The notes under the pieces were generated by a model, which saw only the letters and a program-made list of their open reading frames with translations, did no database searches and was not told the origin of the DNA. A stretch of 64,000 nucleotides of DNA from Streptomyces sp. NBC_00259 (GTDB lineage: Bacteria > Actinomycetota > Actinomycetes > Streptomycetales > Streptomycetaceae), in the NCBI RefSeq assembly GCF_036181745.1, contig NZ_CP108080.1:7877501-7941500 (forward strand), written 5' to 3'. Each line of letters opens with the position of its first letter. Position 1 is the stretch's first letter. The position numbers and the translations under genes are program-made. Of this stretch, positions 15,831 through 24,660 are shown piece by piece.

Positions 15831-17951
15831 GTGCCCAACGAGCAGGACAGGCTCTTCGCCGCGGTCGACGCGCTGTTGGAGGAGGCGGCGCAGGACGCGT
15901 TGCCCGACCCCTCGGAGCGTAAGAGACTGCGGGAAGCCGCGGGCCTGAGCCAGGACCAGGTCGCCCGGGCACTGTCGGTGCGCCGTGAGACCGTGACGGG
16001 CTGGGAGTCGGGACGGACCGAGCCGCGCGCGCCCAAGCGGGGCGCGTACAGCCGGCTCCTCGACGGGCTCGCCGCCCGTCATCCCGCACCCGACCCGGCA
16101 CCGGAGCCCCCCGCGCACACCCCCACCCTCGCGCACTCGCCCGAGTTGGCCCCGGCCCGGACACCTGTGCCCGCCCCTGCCCCTGCCCCTGCCTCCGCGC
16201 CTGCTGCCTCGCCCTCTCCCGCTCCCGTCACAGCCCCCGCGCCGCGCCGCGCCCCCGCCCCCGCACCGGCTTCGCCCGCCATCGACCCGCGGTTCGCGAA
16301 CGGCCCGCTCGCCGTCCTGGACGGCGATGGATCCGCGTACTGCGTGGGCGGTCTTGTGCTCGAATGCCCGGCCTCCGACATTCCCTCGCTGGTCGACTGG
16401 GCGCTGTCCGAGGCACAGCTCGGCGCCCCCCGGCTGCACCGCAACGGAAAGGACGCCGACCCGCTCGTCGTCCTCACCGCTTCCGCCGCGGAACGACTGG
16501 GCCTGCCCGCCGTACTGGAGGACCGGCGCGCTCTGCGACTGCCCGAGAACCACAAGGTCGTCAAGCACCTCGCCCGGACCCGGTGGCAGCTCACCAAGCG
16601 GGGGTTCGGCCCATGGGCGAGGATCTACCGCCCCGCACAGGCCGGACGACGCCAGTGCGTCCAACTGGCCGTCCTGCCCTGGGGCGCCCTCGACAGCCGG
16701 GCATGGGGCAGCGCCGATCGGTTCCCGCCCGCCGAGCTCGCCCGGGTCCTCACCGACTACGCGAACCGGGTCCTCACCCCGCGCGGCTCCACCGCCGTTT
16801 CGGGCCTGGAACTGATGACCGCCCTCAGGCCGCCGACCCGCGCCGTGAAGGACCACGCCACCGGAGCCTGGGTGTCCGGCCCGAACCCCGGATCGCTCAC
16901 GGAAGCCGTCGACCCGGCCCCGCCGGAGGCGCCCGACGAACACCCCGTCGTCGCCGCGCTCCACCCGCGAGGCCACCACCGGGCACCCGACGAGGTCCTC
17001 GACGAGGAGGCCTACGACTGGATCCGCGACCCGGAACTGCTGACGGACGAGGAGTGCGCCAGGTCGTACGCCGTCGGCGTCGACGTCAACATGGCGTTCG
17101 CCGCCGCAGCGAACCGGCTGACCGTCGGCCTCGGGGCACCCGCCCACGTACGCAACCCGGCGTTCGACAAGGGGCTCCCCGGCTCCTGGCTGGTCGACCT
17201 GTCGCACATCCGCCACGACCCCCGGCTGCCCAGCCCGTTCACCCCGCACGGCGCCGCCCCCGAGGGCCCCGCGTGGTACGCGACCCCGACCGTCGCCTAC
17301 GCCGTCGAACTCGGTTACGACGTGACCCCGGTCGAGGCGTACGTCCGTACCGACACCGGGCCCTATCTGGACGCCTGGTACACCCGTCTCCGCGACGCCT
17401 ATGTGGCGACGATGGAGCGGCTCGGCGTCGTGCCCGGGATGCCGGAGCCGGAGTTCCTCGCCGCGATGGAGGCCCACAAGGAGACGGATCCCGCACAGGC
17501 CGCGGTTCTTTCGGCCGTGAAGGCCACCGTGAAGGGCGGCATCGGCAAGCTCCGTGAGCGCCCGCAGGGCGCCGGATACCGGCCGGGGGAGCGGTGGGCC
17601 GCCCTCGAACGGCCCACCTGGCGCCCCGACATCCGGGCCGCCGTCATCTCCGCAGCCCGCGTCAACATGCACCGCAAGATGCTCAAGCTCGCGGGCACGG
17701 GGCTGTTCCCCGTGGCGGTCCTGTCCGACTGCGCCGTGTACCTGTCCGACGGACCGAGCCCGCTCGACATCCTCCCGCGCACGCCCGAGGGCAAGCCCCT
17801 GCCCGGCGGCTTCCGCCTCGGCGTGTCACCGGGCATGGTCAAGCACGAAGGCACCCAGTCGCTGATGTGGGCGGTCCAGTTGCTCGACGCCGGACACAAC
17901 CCCGCCCGGCACATCAAGGGCACCGACGCGTCCCACGACGGCGGAGAGTAG
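15831..17951 (+). CDS. tap: Telomere-associated protein Tap
   Basis: This 706-residue protein is encoded directly upstream of tpg and matches Tap, which in Streptomyces binds the folded 3' overhang of the linear chromosome end and recruits the terminal protein for end patching. An XRE-type helix-turn-helix spans residues about 33-64 (LREAAGLSQDQVARALSV then RRETVTGWESG). A long Ala/Pro linker (about 85-145) follows, then the conserved body starting FANGPLAVLDGDGSAYCVGG. GTG 15831 has GGAGG eight bases before it, preferred over GTG 15822. Tap and Tpg are known to be needed for keeping the chromosome linear. Confidence 0.92.
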   Translation: MPNEQDRLFAAVDALLEEAAQDALPDPSERKRLREAAGLSQDQVARALSVRRETVTGWESGRTEPRAPKRGAYSRLLDGLAARHPAPDPAPEPPAHTPTLAHSPELAPARTPVPAPAPAPASAPAASPSPAPVTAPAPRRAPAPAPASPAIDPRFANGPLAVLDGDGSAYCVGGLVLECPASDIPSLVDWALSEAQLGAPRLHRNGKDADPLVVLTASAAERLGLPAVLEDRRALRLPENHKVVKHLARTRWQLTKRGFGPWARIYRPAQAGRRQCVQLAVLPWGALDSRAWGSADRFPPAELARVLTDYANRVLTPRGSTAVSGLELMTALRPPTRAVKDHATGAWVSGPNPGSLTEAVDPAPPEAPDEHPVVAALHPRGHHRAPDEVLDEEAYDWIRDPELLTDEECARSYAVGVDVNMAFAAAANRLTVGLGAPAHVRNPAFDKGLPGSWLVDLSHIRHDPRLPSPFTPHGAAPEGPAWYATPTVAYAVELGYDVTPVEAYVRTDTGPYLDAWYTRLRDAYVATMERLGVVPGMPEPEFLAAMEAHKETDPAQAAVLSAVKATVKGGIGKLRERPQGAGYRPGERWAALERPTWRPDIRAAVISAARVNMHRKMLKLAGTGLFPVAVLSDCAVYLSDGPSPLDILPRTPEGKPLPGGFRLGVSPGMVKHEGTQSLMWAVQLLDAGHNPARHIKGTDASHDGGE

Positions 17952-17960
17952 GAAAGCGCG

Positions 17961-18518
17961 ATGGGCATCATCGGGGACAGCCTCGACAAGGCCGCGGCGA
18001 ACACCCTCACCCGCCCGCTGCCGAAGTCCGCACAGGCGCAGATGCGCTTCCTGGTCAAGCAGGAGAAGGGCTCGACCAGGGCCGTGGCCGAGCGACTGGG
18101 CACCACCCAACGCACGGTGGAGCGCTATCTCAAGGGCCAGTTCAAACGCCCCCGGAAGGATCTCGCCGACCGTCTCGTCGCCGAAGTCCGCAAGGACTGG
18201 CAGCCCCGCGTGCGCGACCGCGCCAGGAAACAGGCCGCCACCGCGACCGGCATCGTCATCGAGACCCGGGCCAGGTTCGGCTTCACCGCCGCGCCAGGCA
18301 CCACCGACGACGCCCGGATCAGGCTCGTCACCCAGCATCTCCCGCCGGACTACGCGGCCCGGCTGTTCGACGCCCAGGCCGCCGGCGCGACCGAACAGCA
18401 GCTGCGGGACATCGCCGCCGAGGGTCTCCAGGAGCAGTACTTCAAGGACCGAGGCCGACGCGCCCCGGGCCTCCAGGTCGAGTTCACGGACATCGACTAC
18501 GTCGAGCTCGACTACTGA
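17961..18518 (+). CDS. tpg: Telomere terminal protein Tpg
   Basis: The 185-residue protein has the length and sequence of Streptomyces terminal proteins, which are covalently attached to the 5' ends of linear replicons and prime end patching. It opens with TRPLPKSAQAQMRFLVKQ and has a helix-turn-helix at residues about 38-60 (STRAVAERLGTTQRTVERYL). A threonine occupies position 114 (APGT, residues 111-114); from memory Thr114 is the residue deoxynucleotidylated in the studied homologue. It ends with acidic DIDYVELDY. The start lies nine bases after the tap stop, so the two form an operon. No nonsense codon or frameshift is seen. Confidence 0.93.
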   Translation: MGIIGDSLDKAAANTLTRPLPKSAQAQMRFLVKQEKGSTRAVAERLGTTQRTVERYLKGQFKRPRKDLADRLVAEVRKDWQPRVRDRARKQAATATGIVIETRARFGFTAAPGTTDDARIRLVTQHLPPDYAARLFDAQAAGATEQQLRDIAAEGLQEQYFKDRGRRAPGLQVEFTDIDYVELDY

Positions 18519-18945
18519 GGACGCCCTCCGGCCCGCGGCCTCCGTCGTCCTGTGTGAGCCGAGGCGCGATAGCTGACACAAAGGCACGCTTGTTGTCACC
18601 GAGACGGCTGCTTCGAGCGAGGCTTCGGCCGCCCCGCTCCGCATCGTCGGCGTGCGCTGCGGCGAGGCCCGGACCTGCGTAGCCAGTGACGTCGGATGAA
18701 GCGCGTGACGGTATGGCGCTGGGCGGGGTGGTGCGCATTGCCCAGCGGGTGCGAGGCCGACCGCGGAAGGGGTCGCCGGCCGAGCGGAACGCGAGCCGTA
18801 CAGAGGAGCAGAGGACACCGACGAGTCTGTGGGCCCATGAGATCATCGTGTCCGCAGCCCTGGCGCTGTCGTCCTGCCGGCCAAGGGCTGAGCGGCTCGA
18901 CCGGAGCACTGGCGACACCGAACTGCGGCACCTGGGGGAATGGGC
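18519..18945. other. Gene-free stretch after tpg
   Basis: These 427 bases hold several overlapping open frames on both strands, but none has a ribosome-binding site and a recognisable product. A run of short inverted GC-rich words around 18600-18680 could fold. I see no telomere-like palindrome array here, so the chromosome end itself is not in this stretch. Confidence 0.4.
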
Positions 18946-19317
18946 ATGGGGTACAGCGGGACAACGGAAGTGCGCCGGGAGCGTACGCGTGCCGAGCGGC
19001 TGACCGAAGGGCTGACCGTCGCCCTGGCATCGGTCCTCTCGTTCGGCCTGATGGCCGGCCCGGCAGTGGTCTGGGGCACGACCTCCTGGCACCTGGTCAC
19101 CGACACCGGCAGCAGTGCGTTCAGCCGGCTCTCGGCGCCGGTGATCTTCCTCGCCCTCGTGGCGCTGCCGCTCGTCCTCGCCCGCGTGGTATTCCGCTTG
19201 GGCCGGCGCAAGGGCAGGGAGCGACTGACGGCGGCGGTCCCGGCGGTGCTGACGCTGCTCGGCGCGTCCGCCGTAACGTTCGCGGCTCTGTGCCTGATCT
19301 TCGTGTATGCGGACTGA
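18946..19317 (+). CDS. Small membrane protein of unknown function
   Basis: The 123-residue protein has three hydrophobic segments, at residues about 18-42, 57-76 and 92-118 (the last ends CLIFVYAD). Short basic loops such as RVVFRLGRRKGRERL separate them. I do not recognise a family. ATG 18946 is favoured since GGGGGA lies six bases upstream; the ATG two codons earlier overlaps that site. It lies alone between the tap-tpg operon and a lipoprotein gene on the same strand. Confidence 0.6.
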   Translation: MGYSGTTEVRRERTRAERLTEGLTVALASVLSFGLMAGPAVVWGTTSWHLVTDTGSSAFSRLSAPVIFLALVALPLVLARVVFRLGRRKGRERLTAAVPAVLTLLGASAVTFAALCLIFVYAD

Positions 19318-19386
19318 CCTCCGGGCCGACGGCTGTAATCCTCTGTACGCGCCTTGGTCTCAGGGGCGCTCGGAGGGGGAGCACTC

Positions 19387-20040
19387 ATGCGATACAGACG
19401 TCGTAGTGCCTTTGCGGCGGCGGTACTACTGGTCACGGCCTTGACGGGCTGCTCGGGAAGCAGGAGCGCTGCGGCGCCGACCTCCTCGGACGTCGCCGCC
19501 TCCACGGCGTCGCCGTCTGCCTCGCCTCCGGACCTGACCGAAGTCGACAATCGGACCCGCGCCGCCCTCATGGAGTCGGTGGCCATGGAGGACGACGCCC
19601 CGGGCGCCCAGGGCCTGATGCTGGCCGAGGTCTGGCCGACCGGCGCGGCCTACGCCTGGGAGACCGACGACCGGCGCCTGTGCTGGGCCTCGCTCGCCGA
19701 ATCGGGATCCTCCACGCGGGCCTGTGCTTCCGAGCCATTGACCCCTCCCGTCAAGAGCCCGAAAGGGGTAGTCCCCCTCGCAACCCTCTTCACCGACGGG
19801 TGGGTACGTCTCTTCGCTGCCGATCACCAAGAGGTGACCTCTGCGACCTGCGACGGCACGCCCCTGAAAGTCCGCCGGGTCGGCACCGTCGCGGGCGGGG
19901 CCCGGACGCTTTACGCCGTGAGGTTCACCGACTACACGACGGGCAACATCACGCTGCGGCTGAACTACAAGGGCACGACGTCCGAGGCCCCCTTCTCGCT
20001 CGGCGACATCGGCGACCGCACCTGCGCCGAGACCCTGTAG
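19387..20040 (+). CDS. Lipoprotein of unknown function
   Basis: The 217-residue product starts MRYRRRSAFAAAVLLVTALT with a lipobox LTGC (predicted acylated Cys at about residue 22). An Ala/Ser/Pro linker follows, then a compact extracellular domain of about 160 residues containing four to five cysteines. I do not recognise the domain. ATG 19387 is preceded by GGAGGGGGAGC. The frame is open upstream to 19354, but only ATG 19387 gives a proper signal peptide. The protein is expected on the outer face of the membrane. Confidence 0.75.
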   Translation: MRYRRRSAFAAAVLLVTALTGCSGSRSAAAPTSSDVAASTASPSASPPDLTEVDNRTRAALMESVAMEDDAPGAQGLMLAEVWPTGAAYAWETDDRRLCWASLAESGSSTRACASEPLTPPVKSPKGVVPLATLFTDGWVRLFAADHQEVTSATCDGTPLKVRRVGTVAGGARTLYAVRFTDYTTGNITLRLNYKGTTSEAPFSLGDIGDRTCAETL

Positions 20041-20125
20041 TGGCGCCTTAGTGTTGGTGGAGGGCTGGTTCGGCCGTGGGTGAACCTGGCTTCTGCCGCG
20101 GGAGGGTCGCCGGTACCGTCCCGGC

Positions 20126-20839
20126 ATGGCTGATCACCGCTTGATCGACGTTGGAGGCGTCCGGCTGGCCTATGAGGTCTCGGGGCCGCCGGACGCCCCG
20201 CCGCTCGTCATGTTGCACGCGCTGGGCGAGGATGCCACGGACTGGGACACCGTGGCCCCTTCCTTCGCGCGCAGCCGGCGCGTCTATGCCCTCGATCTTC
20301 GCGGTCACGGCCGGAGCGATTGGCCAGGTGAGTACTCGCTGCAGCACATGCGCGACGACGTGCTCGGCTTTCTGGACGCACTGGCACTCGACCGCGTGGA
20401 TCTGGTCGGGCACTCGATGGGAGGGATCGTTGCCTATCTGCTCGCCGAGGACCACCCGCAGCGTGTGGCCCGGCTCGTCCTGGAGGATGTCCCCGTCCCA
20501 CGCCCTCGGGAACAGACCACTCCGACCAGGCCGGAAGGGAAGCTGACGTTCGACTGGGACATGGTGCCGGCCATCAGGCGGCAGATCGACACCCCGGATG
20601 CGGGATGGCTGGAGCGCCTCAGCAGGATCACCGCCAAGACCCTTGTCGTGGCCGGCGGGCCACGCAGCCACGTGTCCCAGGAGGGCATCGTCGAGTTGGC
20701 CCGTCGTGTTCCTCACGGGCGAGTCGTCACCATTCCGGCCGGGCACTTGATCCACAACGCTGAACCGACGCAGTTCACGAAGGCCGTTCAGACGTTCCTG
20801 AAGTCGGATGAACAGCCCTGCCCTGCATCGGAAGCATGA
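20126..20839 (+). CDS. Alpha/beta-fold hydrolase
   Basis: The 237-residue protein has a standard alpha/beta-hydrolase pattern. LVMLHALGEDATDWD gives the oxyanion loop and YALDLRGHGRSDWPG follows strand 4. VDLVGHSMGGIVAYLLA is the nucleophile elbow (catalytic Ser), and IPAGHLIHNAEP near the C-terminus holds the catalytic His. It is cytoplasmic and shorter than typical epoxide hydrolases because the cap domain is reduced between residues about 130 and 160. The substrate is unknown. It is followed by a VOC gene on the same strand with a 139-base gap. Confidence 0.9.
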   Translation: MADHRLIDVGGVRLAYEVSGPPDAPPLVMLHALGEDATDWDTVAPSFARSRRVYALDLRGHGRSDWPGEYSLQHMRDDVLGFLDALALDRVDLVGHSMGGIVAYLLAEDHPQRVARLVLEDVPVPRPREQTTPTRPEGKLTFDWDMVPAIRRQIDTPDAGWLERLSRITAKTLVVAGGPRSHVSQEGIVELARRVPHGRVVTIPAGHLIHNAEPTQFTKAVQTFLKSDEQPCPASEA

Positions 20840-20978
20840 GAGCTCGGCAACTGCCGGCTCCGGACGGCGCGGAACTCACGACCGTTTCCCATGTGCGGTG
20901 GGCGGGGCGAGAACTCGAACTCGGCTTGATGGGCGTCCTGCTCGCGGGCGGTTTGCGGCGGCGCATAGGATCGTCGGC

Positions 20979-21725
20979 ATGGCACTGCGACCTGCTCAGG
21001 TGAACATCAAGGCTCTTGATCACTCGGCGGTCGGCCGGTTCTGGGCGGAGGCGCTCGGCTGGAGTGTGTTCAGCGGGGCGTCCGGGGTGACCACCTACGT
21101 CGGACCCGCCGGCGACTTCGTCTGGCCGGACCCGGTCGCCGTCGGCATCGACGTCGTTGCCGTCCCGGAACCCAAGACAACGACGAAGAACCGGGTGCAC
21201 CTCGATCTCGCCACCACGTCCGCGGCCCATCAGACGGAGTTGGTCGCGCGCCTCCAGGCTCTCGGCGCGACGCCCGCCGACGTGGGCCAGCGCGACGTCC
21301 CGTGGACGGTACTCACCGACCCGGAGGGCAATGAGTTCTGCGTGCTGGAGCCCCGGGAGGTCTACCGGGACACCGGGCCGATCGCCGCGGTGGTGGTCGA
21401 CTGTGCGGATCCGCGGGCCATGGCCGGGTTCTGGGGTGAGGCGACGGATTGGACCCTGCATGAGGAGACCGACGATCATGCGACGCTGCGCTCCGCCAAG
21501 GGTGTCGGCCCGTATCTCGAGTTCCTCCGTGCACCCGGCGTGAAGACCGTGCCGGACCGCGTCCATCTTGACCTGCTGCCGTACCCCGATGACGACAAGG
21601 CAGCGGAGGTGGCCCGGCTGCGAACCCTCGGCGCCACCGACCTCGACATCGGCCAGGGCGACGTCCCGTGGACGTGCCTGGCCGACCCGGACGGCCACGA
21701 GTTCTGCGTCCTCGCCCCGTCCTGA
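20979..21725 (+). CDS. Tandem VOC (glyoxalase/dioxygenase-fold) protein
   Basis: The 248-residue protein consists of two VOC modules, residues about 5-128 and 130-248. Each ends in the same motif (GQRDVPWTVLTDPEGNEFCV and GQGDVPWTCLADPDGHEFCV). Each contains an H-L-D-L metal-ligand-like strand (RVHLDLATT, RVHLDLLPY). This pattern is common among glyoxalase-like or DUF6069-free VOC proteins that bind metals or sequester antibiotics; no substrate can be named. I trimmed the start to ATG 20979 (MALRPAQVNIKAL), the first residue aligned with the fold; the frame is open to 20808. Confidence 0.85.
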   Translation: MALRPAQVNIKALDHSAVGRFWAEALGWSVFSGASGVTTYVGPAGDFVWPDPVAVGIDVVAVPEPKTTTKNRVHLDLATTSAAHQTELVARLQALGATPADVGQRDVPWTVLTDPEGNEFCVLEPREVYRDTGPIAAVVVDCADPRAMAGFWGEATDWTLHEETDDHATLRSAKGVGPYLEFLRAPGVKTVPDRVHLDLLPYPDDDKAAEVARLRTLGATDLDIGQGDVPWTCLADPDGHEFCVLAPS

Positions 21726-21803
21726 CGCGGAGCCTTGACGACACCCCGACACCCCGACACGTGAGCCGTGCGGTCCTCATGCGCATGAACTCGGGTGTGC
21801 TCC

Positions 21804-22904
21804 TCAGCTTTCGGCGCAGGCGTCGAGCCGGGTGTGTTCGATGCCTTCGTCCAGGAAGACGGTCAGGCGTTGGGCTTCGGCGTGGATCGATTCCTGCTCG
21901 GAGGTGGTGAGAGGGCGCAACGGGGAGATGTGGAGCCGCTGGTCGCGCACGCTCCAGGTGGCGGTGACACGTCCGTCGACGAGGACGGCGCGGTGGCCCG
22001 CGACGGAGAGGCCGAGGTGGGCGTCATCGACGATGCGGCTGCGGTCGTGGTAGCCGAGGAGCGCGTTGTCGAAGGCCGGCAGGAACCGGACGGGCGCGGG
22101 GGTATCGGGGTGCGGGCGCGGGGCGTCGGGCAGGTCGAGGAGTTCGCGGCCGCGTTCGTCGCGGAAGGTGACGAGCTCCTGGCGGACGGCCTTGATGGCG
22201 GCGGGAAGGCCGGCGAGACCGCACCAGGCGCGTAGGTCCGTGCTGGACGCGGGTCCATAAGCGGCGAGGTAGCGCCGGACCAGCTGCTGCCCGACCGGAT
22301 CGCCGTCGTCGTCGGGCAGCGGATCGATGTCCCGCCCCAACCAGGTGGCCAGGGGCAGATTCTGCACGCCTGCCCGGGTGTGCCACAGGCCGCGGGGCGG
22401 GAGCTGAGCCATGGGGACAAGGGCCGCGACGAGAAGTTCGCCGAGCACGCGGCGCGGTGGGCCGGGCCAGCGGACTTCGAGCGACTGGACGAGCTCGGCC
22501 ATGGTGCGGGGCTGGTGGTCGGCCATGACCGCTCGTCCCGCCTCGGCCACCTCGTCCAGGTCGATGCCGGCGAGTTCACGCCGATAGGTGCCCAGCACTC
22601 GCTGACGCAGCATGGCGTCGTGGCGGGCGCGCCAGGCCAACGCGTCGTCGGCGGTGACGAGGTGGACGGTGCGGCGCATCAGGTGCGTGCGCACCACCGT
22701 CCGGCCGGTCAGCGCGTCATCCAGTTCACCGGGCTTGAAATCGGCCAGCCGGGACCACAGGCCGATGAAAGGCTCCTGTGGTTCCTGTGCCTGCAGGCCG
22801 CACAGGTGCGCCACGGCGTCTCGCACCGGTGCGTCCGTGCGGTCCAGCAGGTGCTGGCGGGCGAGGGTCGCGCGGTTGAGAGCGCGTGTGTCAAGGACAG
22901 TCAT
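21804..22904 (-). CDS. AlkZ-like winged-helix DNA glycosylase candidate (HTH_42 family)
   Basis: The 366-residue protein belongs to the HTH_42 winged-helix superfamily, which includes DNA glycosylases YcaQ and AlkZ. The segment AHLCGLQAQEPQEPF contains the Q-x-Q motif (Gln38, Gln40). In AlkZ the equivalent glutamines are catalytic and unhook crosslinks, whereas YcaQ-type members have Q-x-D. Other family marks are LMRRTVHLVTADDALAWRAR and the C-terminal GYHDRSRIV..VDGRVTATW. I start it at ATG 22904 (MTVLDTRALNRATLARQHLL), the usual N-terminus. No biosynthetic cluster for a DNA alkylator is adjacent. Activity is an inference from motif and length. Confidence 0.8.
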   Translation of the reverse strand: MTVLDTRALNRATLARQHLLDRTDAPVRDAVAHLCGLQAQEPQEPFIGLWSRLADFKPGELDDALTGRTVVRTHLMRRTVHLVTADDALAWRARHDAMLRQRVLGTYRRELAGIDLDEVAEAGRAVMADHQPRTMAELVQSLEVRWPGPPRRVLGELLVAALVPMAQLPPRGLWHTRAGVQNLPLATWLGRDIDPLPDDDGDPVGQQLVRRYLAAYGPASSTDLRAWCGLAGLPAAIKAVRQELVTFRDERGRELLDLPDAPRPHPDTPAPVRFLPAFDNALLGYHDRSRIVDDAHLGLSVAGHRAVLVDGRVTATWSVRDQRLHISPLRPLTTSEQESIHAEAQRLTVFLDEGIEHTRLDACAES

Positions 22905-23123
22905 GGGACTCTCGGAGTGTGGCCTGCTGCTGGGCGGGCGCCGGTGCAGGTCAGGGTGGGTGAGTGGAGGGTGTGCAGGAGACGCCGGCGTTCGGTGCAT
23001 GCGCGCCGGACCGCCGCGTGACTCCCGAAGAGCCACCGTCCCAGGAGTAGAGGACAGGCTGTGTCCTCATGCGTCCGCGTGGCGCAGGGATTCGCAACCG
23101 CCGGTCATGGCAGCGTGAAGCAC

Positions 23124-23918
23124 GTGCACATCGATCTGAGCGGCCGGACCGCGATCATCACAGGCTCCTCCCAGGGCATCGGACTCGCCATCGCCGTCGG
23201 ACTCGCACAGGCCGGCGCCAGAACGGTCCTCACCGGCCGCGACGAGGAACGACTGGCGCAGGCACGGCAGCGGCTCGTGGACGAGGCGCCCGCGGCGGAA
23301 GCGATCGCCGTCCGCTGCGACCTCGGCACCGAGGAGGGTGCCGGAGAGCTGCGGACGGAGGTTCCCGAGGCGGACATCCTCGTCAACAACCTCGGCATCT
23401 TCGCCCCGGCGGACCCGCTGGAGATCACCGACGAGCAGTGGCGCGCGTACTTCGACACCAATGTGCTGACCGCCGTACGCCTCATCCGCGCCTATCTGCC
23501 CGGCATGCGGCAGCGTGGCTGGGGGCGCATCCAGAACATCGCCAGCGACTCGGCGCTCGTGATCCCCGCCGAGATGATCCACTACGGAATGTCGAAGACG
23601 GCCCTGCTGGCCGTCTCCCGCGGCTACGCCAAGGCAGCCGCGGGCACCGGCGTGACGGTGAACTCGGTGATCGCCGGCCCCACCCACACCCCGGGCGTCG
23701 AGGACTTCGTGTACGACCTCGTCGGGCGCGATCGCTCCTGGGACGAGGCCCAGCGCGAGTTCATGCGCCTGCACCGCCCCCAGTCCCTGCTGGGCCGGCT
23801 GATCGAACCGGCGGAGATCGCCCATCTGGTCGTCTACCTCAGCTCGGAGCAGGCGTCCGCCACGACCGGGGGAGCGGTCCGGGTCGACGGGGGATACGTC
23901 GACTCGATCGTTCCCTGA
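23124..23918 (+). CDS. Short-chain dehydrogenase/reductase (SDR)
   Basis: This classical SDR of about 264 residues has the NAD(P) motif TGSSQGIGLA near the N-terminus, NNLGIFAP as the NNAG-like strand, and the active-site set Asn-Ser-Tyr-Lys. The last two lie in YGMSKTA. It oxidises or reduces an unknown alcohol or ketone in the cytoplasm. GTG 23124 gives the usual N-terminus MHIDLSGRTAIITG. GTG 23061, which has a better ribosome-binding site (GAGGA, seven bases away), would add 21 residues and cannot be excluded. It is divergent from the AlkZ-like gene and convergent with the XRE-cupin regulator. Confidence 0.9.
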   Translation: MHIDLSGRTAIITGSSQGIGLAIAVGLAQAGARTVLTGRDEERLAQARQRLVDEAPAAEAIAVRCDLGTEEGAGELRTEVPEADILVNNLGIFAPADPLEITDEQWRAYFDTNVLTAVRLIRAYLPGMRQRGWGRIQNIASDSALVIPAEMIHYGMSKTALLAVSRGYAKAAAGTGVTVNSVIAGPTHTPGVEDFVYDLVGRDRSWDEAQREFMRLHRPQSLLGRLIEPAEIAHLVVYLSSEQASATTGGAVRVDGGYVDSIVP

Positions 23919-23970
23919 CCTCCGCGCGACGCGTTCCGCCCGACGGCGGAGCGCCGGTGTCGCGCCGTGG

Positions 23971-24564
23971 TCACTTCGGCGCCGGGCGCGCCCGTACGTG
24001 CATCCGCTCGCCCTGCGCCCCGAACAGGGACAGGAACTCGACGGGGACTTTCCCCGCGTTGGCGAAGCCGTGCGGTGTGCGGGTGTCGAACTCCGCGGCC
24101 TCGCCCGCGCCGAGGACGAGGTCGTGTTCGCCGAGCGCCAGCCGCAGCCGGCCGGACAGGACGTACAGCCACTCGTAGCCCTCGTGCACCTTCTGCTCGG
24201 GCCGCCCGTCATCGCCGGCCTTCCGGGCGGGCATGATCAGCTTGTACGCGTGCAGGCCCCCGAGGTAGCGGGTCAACGGCACGAACGTCTGACCGTGCCG
24301 GGTGAAGGGGCGCGGGTTGATGCGCGCGTCGTCGCTGGTGGGCGCGCCGACCAGCTCGTCGAGCGGGACACCGTACGCCTTGGACAGCGGCAGCAGCAGT
24401 TCCAGGGTCGGCTTGCGCTGCCCGGACTCCAGACGCGACAGGGTGCTCAGCGAGATCCCGGTCGTCTCGCCGATCTGGGCCAGGGTGCTGCCGCGTGACT
24501 GCCGCAGGGCACGCAACCGCGGTCCCACAGCGGTCAGTACATCCGAGAGTTCGTCGTCAGGCAT
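23971..24564 (-). CDS. XRE-cupin transcriptional regulator
   Basis: The 197-residue protein joins an N-terminal XRE helix-turn-helix (residues about 12-66: LRALRQSRGSTLAQIGETTG then ISLSTLSRLESGQRKPTLE) to a C-terminal cupin barrel (KVHEGYEWLYVLSGRLRLAL then LVLGAGEAAEFDTRTPHGF). This fusion is typical of small-molecule-sensing repressors of the SutR/PuuR type. ATG 24564 is used because the helix-turn-helix starts at the normal distance. The divergent methyltransferase gene lies 96 bases away with a palindrome between the two. Confidence 0.92.
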   Translation of the reverse strand: MPDDELSDVLTAVGPRLRALRQSRGSTLAQIGETTGISLSTLSRLESGQRKPTLELLLPLSKAYGVPLDELVGAPTSDDARINPRPFTRHGQTFVPLTRYLGGLHAYKLIMPARKAGDDGRPEQKVHEGYEWLYVLSGRLRLALGEHDLVLGAGEAAEFDTRTPHGFANAGKVPVEFLSLFGAQGERMHVRARPAPK

Positions 24565-24583
24565 GCACCCATTGCCACTCCGG

Positions 24584-24595
24584 CAAACCCGTTTG
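24584..24595. promoter_or_regulatory. Candidate operator of the XRE-cupin regulator
   Basis: CAAACCCGTTTG is a palindrome with 5-bp arms around CC, 20 bases upstream of the regulator start and inside the divergent promoter region shared with the methyltransferase gene. Short palindromes of this size suit XRE-cupin dimers. The assignment is positional only. Confidence 0.4.
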
Positions 24596-24660
24596 TCAAG
24601 CCGGGCCCGACTCCGCCGGGCGCGGCCCCCGGTGGTGCTCCAGGCGCTTGGATGGTCTCC

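Noticed and set aside
18484-19092. Minus-strand open frames over the gap after tpg.
   Set aside because: No ribosome-binding site, no known domain, Arg/Ser-rich composition, and it overlaps the tpg end and the membrane protein gene.
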